DNA of 9,895 bases, taken from NCBI GenBank assembly GCA_023394215.1, contig JAEXBH010000099.1:1-9895 (forward strand), in the 5' to 3' direction. The notes beneath the pieces were generated by a model. The model was not told where the DNA came from. It did no database searches and saw only the letters and a program-made list of their open reading frames with translations. Of the stretch, positions 1-5,272 are shown one piece after another. The DNA is from Bacillota bacterium. Its GTDB lineage: Bacteria > Bacillota > Clostridia > Tissierellales > Peptoniphilaceae. Both the position numbers and the translations under genes were made by a program. The stretch's first letter is position 1. Each line of letters starts with the position of its first letter.

Positions 1-422
1 GAAATTTCACTTATATACACAGGCGTTTCAAAAAAGTTCCTTTTCTCATAAACATTCACAGAAAACCAATATCGAAAGCTTTTTCTTCTATTTTTCTTAA
101 TCATCTGAATATAAGATACATATCCAAATCTTCTCCACCTGGCATATCCTATTTTAACATAATCAATAGAGCTAATTGGAAATTTAGTCATAAAAGGAAC
201 AAAAACCTCAAAAAAAGCTTCACTCTTAAGTTTATCAATAATCAAAAAGTCAGCATCACGATAAAAAAGTTGATACTTTCCATATTTTTTTCTGTACTTT
301 CCTATACGCTTATACGAAATCCCTGCCCCAATAAGTAATAGAATAAAAAGCAGCAGCAGAAATAGCAGTGGTTTTACACTTACTAACTTTTGTTGAAAAG
401 ATGCCATATTACTGTTTATCAT
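1..422 (-). CDS. Partial single-TM protein of unknown function (N-terminal 140 residues; runs off left edge)
   Basis: The reading frame is open from an ATG at 422 to the left edge, so the C-terminus is missing. I chose this start because GGAG lies 8 nt upstream (431-434); a second in-frame ATG at 407 has no such site. One hydrophobic helix spans about residues 18-36 (a leucine-rich run ending in IGAGIS) and is followed by basic residues, which predicts a short N-terminus outside and the rest in the cytoplasm. After it comes a beta-rich, aromatic and basic region (about 43-140) that resembles the bacterial PH-like tails of small membrane proteins. I do not recognise the family. It lies about 100 nt downstream of a decayed gene in the same orientation and shares the membrane-plus-beta-domain layout of its neighbours. 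The gene looks intact as far as it is visible. Confidence 0.7.
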   Translation of the reverse strand, partial: MINSNMASFQQKLVSVKPLLFLLLLFILLLIGAGISYKRIGKYRKKYGKYQLFYRDADFLIIDKLKSEAFFEVFVPFMTKFPISSIDYVKIGYARWRRFGYVSYIQMIKKNRRKSFRYWFSVNVYEKRNFFETPVYISEI

Positions 423-524
423 TTAACTATCTCCATTCATATTTCTCTGTATCCCATAATGCCAGGATTTATTCCTTACTTATTATTCAGTCGTATGCTT
501 AGTCTCATTACTTTTTCATCTTCG

Positions 525-952
525 TTAAAGTAATCCCTCTTCAACATTTTCAGCACCAAATACTTCTTTTACTTTGTTAAAATTGCTGCTCATAACGGTT
601 GCTCTTTTTAAATTTGAAAATTGCTGCAATTCCAACAAAGTTACTTCATTTAAGTCAAAACTTTCATCTTCTCCATCCCCTGCAAAATGATATTCATATA
701 CACATCATTACCACCGTCTATATAGATAGTTTTTACATGCGTTGCTAAATCTTTAGGAATGGACAGATTTTCAAAATAATAAAGTGACGGTTCAATTATA
801 TCCTCACTATCCGTATCAATATCTTCCCCTTTGCATTGATCGGCAAAATCATAAATATAAAAACGTGATTCTAATAACTTTAAATCGTACATCAACACTT
901 AAATAATAGCCAGTTTAAAATTCAGATTATCGAAATGGAGCATATCTTCCAT
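525..952 (-). pseudogene. Broken gene for a DUF6892-like protein (nonsense codon plus frameshift)
   Basis: Reading from an ATG at 952, the protein opens with a stretch ending LNFKLAII, then meets TAA (899-901), then continues in the same frame with VLMYDLKLLESRFYIYDFAD up to DGGNDVYMNIILQ. At about 677-680 (a run of four G on the coding strand) the frame is lost. The sensible continuation lies one frame over: DGEDESFDLNEV, then FSNLKRATVMSSN, ending at TAA 525-527. Joined, these pieces match my memory of DUF6892 proteins (NFKLAxID, PRFDIYEFA, LDGGNEIY, WDGEDDxFD, FPNLKK), a domain of unknown function often seen in small accessory genes; I could not check this by search. GAA to TAA would explain the nonsense codon, and loss of one G would explain the frameshift. 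A shorter intact ORF (GTG 898 to 650) is only a fragment. The start is uncertain: the frame is open further upstream, to the G8 tract at 1002-1009, so the gene may once have been fused to the two-TM ORF before it. Confidence 0.65.
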
Positions 953-972
953 ACTTTTCTCACTAAGAGTCT

Positions 973-1260
973 TCAGATGCGATTGTTTTGTATCACTATT
1001 TCCCCCCCCACAATTTTAGCCACCTCATCCTTGAGATATTTATTCCTGTAGGCAAAAGCGACCAATAAAGGCAATACTATAATTGGAAGGCATATAAATC
1101 CTCCTACAATAGCCATACCTCTATAATGATTTTTTGTAACGCTTCCTTCCATAGCTTTATTAAGAAAATTTGCTGCAAGAATAAAAACTTTGCCACCACT
1201 TAATATAAACAATAAAACGCACTCCACAATCAATAACCCGAAGAATATAATAAGCACCAT
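973..1260 (-). CDS. Small two-TM protein, unknown function; possibly the N-terminal piece of a broken longer gene
   Basis: About 95 residues from ATG 1260, or 99 from TTG 1272; neither start has a convincing ribosome binding site. Two hydrophobic helices are clear: one from the N-terminus to about residue 20, rich in I, L and F, and one around residues 49-69 that includes the run CLPIIVLPLLVAFA. They are followed by a charged tail, YRNKYLKDEVAKI. The ORF then enters a run of eight G (1002-1009) and stops soon after with EIVIQNNRI. With one more G the frame would continue through GNSDTKQSHLKTL into the DUF6892-like pseudogene downstream, giving one protein of about 245 residues: a membrane anchor, a linker and a soluble domain. 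The start overlaps the end of the upstream gene by 31 nt (ATG) or 43 nt (TTG), which suggests translational coupling or an altered start. I do not recognise the family. Confidence 0.5.
   Translation of the reverse strand: MVLIIFFGLLIVECVLLFILSGGKVFILAANFLNKAMEGSVTKNHYRGMAIVGGFICLPIIVLPLLVAFAYRNKYLKDEVAKIVGGEIVIQNNRI
1002..1009 (-). repeat. Homopolymer of eight G on the coding strand, at a reading-frame junction
   Basis: The plus strand reads C8 here, the longest G/C run I noticed in the window, in otherwise AT-rich DNA. It sits at codons 88-91 of the 99-codon ORF counted from TTG 1272. With G8 the ORF stops at 973-975. With G9 (or G6) the frame joins the open frame leading into the DUF6892-like region. 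Such tracts slip during replication and are also prone to sequencing error, so the length given here may not be fixed. Confidence 0.8.
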
Positions 1261-1784
1261 ATATCTCTGCAAAGAGTCAGTACCGTCTCCATATCGTCTA
1301 TATCACTTGTTCCAAAAGGATTCGGATTTGACCATACATTGCTTGCGAATCTTTTCCATTCTTTGCCTCGAAGCTTGAAACTTATCTTGCCCATATCGGT
1401 GTATATAATGATAGATATGCTCACTGTCAACTTCCCACTCATTTTATTGGTTAGCTTACAGTCAATAACTGAACCTGTCATAATCTCTTGTCCGTTTTCC
1501 CAAATCTTGATATTTGTCTCATTAAGCTCAACCGCATATTTTTTTACCAAACTTATCTGTGTTTTTCTAACGAGATAAAAGGCAATATAAACTACTACAA
1601 AGACAACAAAGATAAATCCAAATTGAAAAATAGCCGGTTTTGATTTTAAGGTTTTATCAAGCCCTGAATAAAATAATCCAAGCCTCATTGCCAAAATTGG
1701 AAACATAATTATAGCAACATAAGCAAAGCCTATAATCACCTCTTGTTTTCCAGTTCTTACTGCACAAAATTCATACCTTTTCAT
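1230..1784 (-). CDS. Two-TM protein with beta-rich C-terminal domain, unknown function
   Basis: 184 residues from ATG 1784, supported by AGGA with a 6-nt spacer (1791-1794). Two membrane helices lie at about 16-36 and 51-72, separated by a short loop (GLDKTLKSKP). The soluble part (about 78-175) alternates polar and hydrophobic residues, e.g. YAVELNETNIKIWENGQ and LTVSISIIIYTDMGKISFKL, and ends in KEWKRFASNVWSNP and an acidic helix. That layout is like YcxB-type bacterial PH-like membrane proteins, but I cannot name a family. The last nine residues (WCLLYSSGY) are read through DNA that also encodes the start of the next ORF, so the C-terminus may have been altered. A promoter-like sequence sits just upstream (1817-1845). 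No internal lesion is seen. Confidence 0.7.
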   Translation of the reverse strand: MKRYEFCAVRTGKQEVIIGFAYVAIIMFPILAMRLGLFYSGLDKTLKSKPAIFQFGFIFVVFVVVYIAFYLVRKTQISLVKKYAVELNETNIKIWENGQEIMTGSVIDCKLTNKMSGKLTVSISIIIYTDMGKISFKLRGKEWKRFASNVWSNPNPFGTSDIDDMETVLTLCRDIWCLLYSSGY

Positions 1785-1816
1785 ATCATATCCTTTTTCC
1801 TTTAATCTTTTTTATC

Positions 1817-1845
1817 ACTATAATTTATTTTTATATCATATGCAA
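1817..1845 (-). promoter_or_regulatory. Possible sigma-A type promoter for the 184-residue membrane protein gene
   Basis: On the minus strand TTGCAT (1840-1845) and TATAGT (1817-1822) are 17 bp apart, and the gene starts 33 nt downstream of the -10 element. The -10 matches the consensus at 5 of 6 positions, the -35 only at its first three. In DNA this AT-rich, such a match is weak evidence. Confidence 0.3.
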
Positions 1846-1885
1846 AGAGTAAAACCTATCTTATTCCTATTTTTTAACATGTTTT

Positions 1886-2245
1886 TTATGGTCCAACCAC
1901 ATTACAAGCAAAAAAAGCACACACAACAACAAAAGCAAGCATCCACCACCAGTTTATATATTGGAAACTTTCTTTAACCATAAAAACTAATATTATCGAA
2001 GCGTGCATTCCCCGTGTAATCCATAATCGCCAGTTTTGTAATGCAGTCTTTAAATAAGGACTGTGCCCTGAAGCAATGAAAATCAATATAAGTATGGCGT
2101 ACGCAAACATCACACCAAGTAAATATTCGATAAATCCATTTTTTATTTTATCTAAGCAAGATCTCTAAAAAAAACAATATGATTCCCCAAATTACTATAA
2201 TCCCTCAACCAGCAAAGAAGCTTCAACTGTATTCATATTTACCAT
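1886..2245 (-). pseudogene. Broken small membrane protein gene (two single-base frameshifts)
   Basis: Three consecutive pieces in alternating frames add up to one plausible protein of about 119 residues. Piece 1 starts at ATG 2245 (GAGG 11 nt upstream) and reads MVNMNTVEASLLVE. At the GGG of 2202-2204 the frame must shift as if one G were missing, giving GIIVIWGIILFFLEILLR, a clear membrane helix that would otherwise be lost behind TAG TAA. At about 2150 one T appears to be extra; removing it joins the helix to KIKNGFIEYLLG and on to FAYAILILIFIASG, LQNWRLWITRGMHA and a last tryptophan-rich helix ending CNVVGP at 1886. The protein would have about four hydrophobic segments. The intact 75-codon ORF (GTG 2113 to 1886) is only its C-terminal part. 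Family not recognised. It lies 25 nt after the 263-residue gene, probably in the same transcript. Confidence 0.55.
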
Positions 2246-2269
2246 AATAAATGGTACCTCTTTCTCTTT

Positions 2270-3061
2270 TTATTCCAAGGTCTCTGTGTTTTCAGGAATC
2301 TCAATATCTGACTGGTAAGCTACAATATGCTCATAAGCAACCCTGTGCCAGTCATCCGCAATGCTTCCGTCTATGTTCATAAAAAAGGTAGAATTCATAT
2401 ATCTCTTTATGATATATTCACTGGTCTTTTGGTCAAATCCATTTCCTTTGCTGAAATCAATTCCTCTGCCATTATTTTTTGCCATAACAGCTTCAAAAAT
2501 CGGCAATGTCAATTCATTTAACGGAATTTTCATATCAGGCTTGTCAAAGAATCCTCCCTTTTCTTTTTGATAAATAAGCAGGTTGCTTAGAGTACCGTTA
2601 CTAATGCACTTTACTCTTCTAATATCCGAAAGCTTCACTTGATGCTTAGAACCAACAAGCGTTCCTTCTTTTAATCTGATTTCTTTTTCCTTTAGCGAAA
2701 ATCCTATTTGTAAATCAAGCGTATCAAGATTATCCGGGAACGCTTCTGTCAGCTTGTTTTCTGCAAAAGCGATCAGAATGGATTTTGTTTCGAACATATT
2801 GTTAAATTTATTTTCCATATTCTCTACATCCGTATCAATCTCTTCAATATTTTTCCCATTATTATTCCGAAATATTAGAGTGTAATGAGAATTTGAATTG
2901 AGATATCTAAGAGCAACAATAGATCCGACATCGGTAAACTTAATACTCAAAGACTTTTTCCCATTTGCAAGCTCATAGCTAACACCTTCACTGCCAACAT
3001 GCAGTTGATATTTCCCTTTATTGCTGAAGTTAATTCCCTTATTTTCAAAAATTCGTTTCAT
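2270..3061 (-). CDS. 263-residue soluble protein with two possible PH-like beta domains, unknown function
   Basis: I start it at ATG 3061 because AGAGGA lies 9 nt upstream (3071-3076); a TTG eight codons earlier would place that ribosome binding site inside the gene. There is no signal peptide or membrane helix. Residues about 18-100 form a strand-rich unit (KYQLHVGSEGVSYEL, then SLSIKF, IVALRYL and HYTLIFRNNNGK) closed by a helix (KSILIAFAENKLTEAF). Residues about 117-195 repeat the pattern (LQIGFSLKEKEIRL, QVKLSDIRRVKCI, NLLIYQKEKG, then a helix LPIFEAVMA). Two tandem PH-like domains is my reading of this pattern, not an established family. The C-terminal third holds WHRVAYEHIVAYQ and an acidic end. 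It is the first gene of the left cluster and the largest intact one there. No lesion is seen. Confidence 0.75.
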   Translation of the reverse strand: MKRIFENKGINFSNKGKYQLHVGSEGVSYELANGKKSLSIKFTDVGSIVALRYLNSNSHYTLIFRNNNGKNIEEIDTDVENMENKFNNMFETKSILIAFAENKLTEAFPDNLDTLDLQIGFSLKEKEIRLKEGTLVGSKHQVKLSDIRRVKCISNGTLSNLLIYQKEKGGFFDKPDMKIPLNELTLPIFEAVMAKNNGRGIDFSKGNGFDQKTSEYIIKRYMNSTFFMNIDGSIADDWHRVAYEHIVAYQSDIEIPENTETLE

Positions 3062-3333
3062 TTTACTTTTTCCTCTTCTTTTCAATCTGTACCATAACGT
3101 TTGCCATAGTTATTACATCTGTTTTATTTAAACTATTTTACAAGTTGTATCCATAATAGTTTATAGTTTAATGCCATATTAATCCTCTTTTCTTGTAAAT
3201 ACTATTGTCATTATTATATCACTAATATTAATTATATTCAGTATTTAATTAATATGTACCCTTGTTTTTAAAATTTTATTGCTTTATTGATACCCTGAAG
3301 AAATCCCACATTGTGGTTAATACACATTAATAA
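3062..3333. other. AT-rich intergenic region with a possible promoter and a 14-codon mini-ORF
   Basis: This gap separates the ribonucleotide reductase operon from the left cluster and holds no long ORF. On the minus strand there is a TATAAT at 3213-3218; a -35 partner 17 bp upstream is poor, so the promoter is tentative. Between it and the gene at 3061 lies a mini-ORF, ATG 3177 to TAG 3133-3135 (MALNYKLLWIQLVK), with AGAGGA only 5 nt before its ATG. It could be a leader peptide, a remnant of a lost gene, or chance. Confidence 0.4.
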
Positions 3334-3357
3334 AGCAGGTAGAATTTCCTACCTGCT
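3334..3357 (-). terminator. Intrinsic terminator of the nrdA-nrdB-peptidase operon
   Basis: A perfect 9-bp stem, AGCAGGTAG (3334-3342) with CTACCTGCT (3349-3357), encloses a 6-nt loop. On the minus strand it is followed at once by TTTATTAA, a short U-rich tail. The hairpin begins within the peptidase stop codon (3356-3358), so coding and termination signals overlap. The U-tract is modest, so some readthrough into the left cluster is possible. Confidence 0.7.
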
Positions 3358-4219
3358 ATAAATCATCCGTATTAAAGGTATCCCCATTTTCCAAATCACC
3401 ATATTCGTAGCCCCTCTTAAACCACTTTAGGCGCTGCTTTGATGTCCCATGCTGGAAGGTATCAGGATTTACCGTTTGTCCGTTCATGGACTGTATTGTA
3501 TCATCCCCAACCGCCGAAACTGCGGACAAGGCTTCTTCCAAGTCCCCTACTTCCATATAATTTTTATTTTTCATATAATGAGCAAAAAGTCCCGCAAAAT
3601 AATCTGCTTGAAGCTCAAGCCTAACCATATATTGATTGTAGGTTTTTGATGAAACTTCATTTTTGAGATTATGAATTTTTTGCAAAATTCCCAATTGATA
3701 TTGAACATGATGCCCAACTTCATGGGCAAGTATATAGGCAAAGGGAAAATCTCCTCCTACGCCGAACTTGCTCCTCAATAGCTTTGCAAAACTTACATCT
3801 ATATATACGGATTCATCTGCACTGCAATAAAATGGCCCCGTATTTGAAGCCGCAAGTCCACAGGATGTTGAAACCCGGTCTTGATACAAAACCAATTTCG
3901 GCTCTTTATAAACCTTGCCATTTTTTGCAAAAATCTCACGCCATACATACTCGGTATCTGCAAGAACAACACTTAAAAAATCCTCAATCTCAGCTTCTTC
4001 CTTATCTCTTGCCTCATATTGGCTTGTAGTATCGGCGTTTTGAAGCCCTGCCATATTTCCTATAAGATCAAGGGGATTTCCTCCAAGTGCCCAAACCAAA
4101 AGAAAAAGTGCTACGAGTCCTCCAAGACTCTTCGGCATCATTCCAAGCCCTCCAGAAAAACCCTTGGAAGCGGATCTTTTTTCTACATTATCACTGGATC
4201 TTCTATCTCTCCATTTCAT
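3356..4219 (-). CDS. YpfJ-type neutral zinc metallopeptidase, membrane-anchored
   Basis: A predicted zinc-dependent peptidase of 287 residues; substrate unknown. The N-terminus carries RDRRSSDNVEKR, the charged motif typical of YpfJ-like proteins, followed by a glycine-rich stretch and one membrane helix (about 31-45), so the catalytic domain probably lies outside the membrane. The zinc site is HEVGHH at 166-171 (ligands H166 and H170, catalytic E167), with ELQAD at 202-206 giving the likely third ligand E202. Other family hallmarks are CGLAASNTGPFYC (C120 and C132, possibly a disulfide) and HGTSKQRLKWFKRGY near the C-terminus. Length fits the family. The ATG is 3 nt after the nrdB stop, with no strong ribosome binding site at normal distance (GAGG is 14 nt away), so translation is probably coupled to nrdB. 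Why it is in a ribonucleotide reductase operon is unclear. Confidence 0.92.
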   Translation of the reverse strand: MKWRDRRSSDNVEKRSASKGFSGGLGMMPKSLGGLVALFLLVWALGGNPLDLIGNMAGLQNADTTSQYEARDKEEAEIEDFLSVVLADTEYVWREIFAKNGKVYKEPKLVLYQDRVSTSCGLAASNTGPFYCSADESVYIDVSFAKLLRSKFGVGGDFPFAYILAHEVGHHVQYQLGILQKIHNLKNEVSSKTYNQYMVRLELQADYFAGLFAHYMKNKNYMEVGDLEEALSAVSAVGDDTIQSMNGQTVNPDTFQHGTSKQRLKWFKRGYEYGDLENGDTFNTDDL

Positions 4220-4222
4220 ATC

Positions 4223-5263
4223 TTATAAATCATCCTCAAATACCGATGACTTGCTGTAGGCAGAAACCTTTCCTTCAAAAAAGTCTGTTTTTATCTCATT
4301 AGGATCCGAATATTGTGATACCCACTTCATCGATGCGGGCTCTTCTATATTTCTGTCAAACAGATTTCCAAGACCAAGTCCTCTTGCCCTCAAATTTCCC
4401 AAATACTCTATATAGTCTTCAAGCATCTGACCGGTAAGCCCCTGTATATGGTTTCCTATGGCATACTGTCCCCAAGCTATTTCCTGTCTAACCCCTTCTA
4501 TAAGCATTTGTCTGTAGACTTCAAGCTTATCCTCCGTAAACAGGTCCGGCTCTTCCTTTTTAAGCTCTAAAACTATATTTCTAAACAGCCATAGGTGGGT
4601 ATTTTCATCCCTGTTGATATATCTTATTTCCTGAACAGTACCGGGCATTTTGCCGCTTCTTCCGAGATTATAGAAAAACATAAATCCTGAATAGAAATAA
4701 ATTCCTTCCAAAATATAATTTCCTATAACAGTTTTCATATAATTTTCCCTATTAGGATTCTCTACAAAGTCATTATAGATATTTCCTATAAACTTATTTC
4801 TGTTAAGCAGATGTTCATCGTCCCTCCATTGGTAAAGAATATCTGTCCTTTCTTCCGGACTCGCAATAGTATCCAAAATATATGAGTATGATTGTGAATG
4901 TATAGCTTCCTGATATGCTTGAATGGTCAAACACAAGTTTACTTCATTAGCTGTAGTATAATCCCCTATATTAGGTAAATTTGCAGTTTGTATGCTGTCC
5001 AGAAAGATTAAAAATGAAAGTATTTTATCATAGGCATTTTTCTCATGTTGGTCAAGCTGCCTATAATCCTTAATATCCTGATTCATATTTATTTCTTCAG
5101 GTATCCAAAAATTGTTCATGGCAGTCCTATACCAGTCTGAAACCCATGTATATTTAATATTATTAAAATCATTTAAGTTGGTAGTATTACCGTTAATCAT
5201 CCTTCTCTTGGTTAATTCAATATCGCCGTTTTCATTAAATAAGGCTCTCTTGCTTAATTCCAT
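4223..5263 (-). CDS. nrdB: Ribonucleoside-diphosphate reductase class I, beta subunit
   Basis: The small, radical-carrying subunit of class I ribonucleotide reductase; it pairs with the alpha subunit encoded just upstream to make deoxyribonucleotides in the cytoplasm. All six metal ligands can be placed: D89 (in FLDSIQ), E119 and H122 (QEAIHSQSY), E186 (ILEGIY), E220 and H223 (RDENTH). Spacing of the second-half ligands (34 and 3 residues) equals that of the E. coli enzyme. Y126 sits at the radical-tyrosine position, so this is a conventional tyrosyl type rather than the Phe- or Leu-substituted subclasses. The acidic tail (SSVFEDDL) is the usual alpha-binding end. 346 residues is normal. The start is ATG 5263, with a GGGGGA ribosome binding site 5 nt away that overlaps the nrdA stop codon, pointing to coupled translation. 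Whether the cofactor is di-iron or di-manganese cannot be read from the sequence. Confidence 0.95.
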   Translation of the reverse strand: MELSKRALFNENGDIELTKRRMINGNTTNLNDFNNIKYTWVSDWYRTAMNNFWIPEEINMNQDIKDYRQLDQHEKNAYDKILSFLIFLDSIQTANLPNIGDYTTANEVNLCLTIQAYQEAIHSQSYSYILDTIASPEERTDILYQWRDDEHLLNRNKFIGNIYNDFVENPNRENYMKTVIGNYILEGIYFYSGFMFFYNLGRSGKMPGTVQEIRYINRDENTHLWLFRNIVLELKKEEPDLFTEDKLEVYRQMLIEGVRQEIAWGQYAIGNHIQGLTGQMLEDYIEYLGNLRARGLGLGNLFDRNIEEPASMKWVSQYSDPNEIKTDFFEGKVSAYSKSSVFEDDL

Positions 5264-5272
5264 ATTTTCCCC

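Noticed and set aside
899..901. Stop-codon recoding or an alternative genetic code to explain the interrupted gene
   Set aside because: The intact genes in the window use TAA and TAG as normal stops, and the same gene also has a frameshift, so decay is simpler.
2167..2174. T8 run as the site of the second frameshift in the small membrane gene
   Set aside because: The frame that reads through this run gives a good membrane helix on both sides (ILFFLEILLR), so the lesion must lie after it, near 2150.
3302..3332. Small inverted repeats CCACA/TGTGG and TTAAT/ATTAA after the operon terminator
   Set aside because: They are too short, and the first has almost no loop; expected by chance in AT-rich DNA.
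3439..4302. Several plus-strand ORFs of 61-81 codons
   Set aside because: All are mirror frames of the metallopeptidase and nrdB genes, whose minus-strand translations carry complete family motifs.
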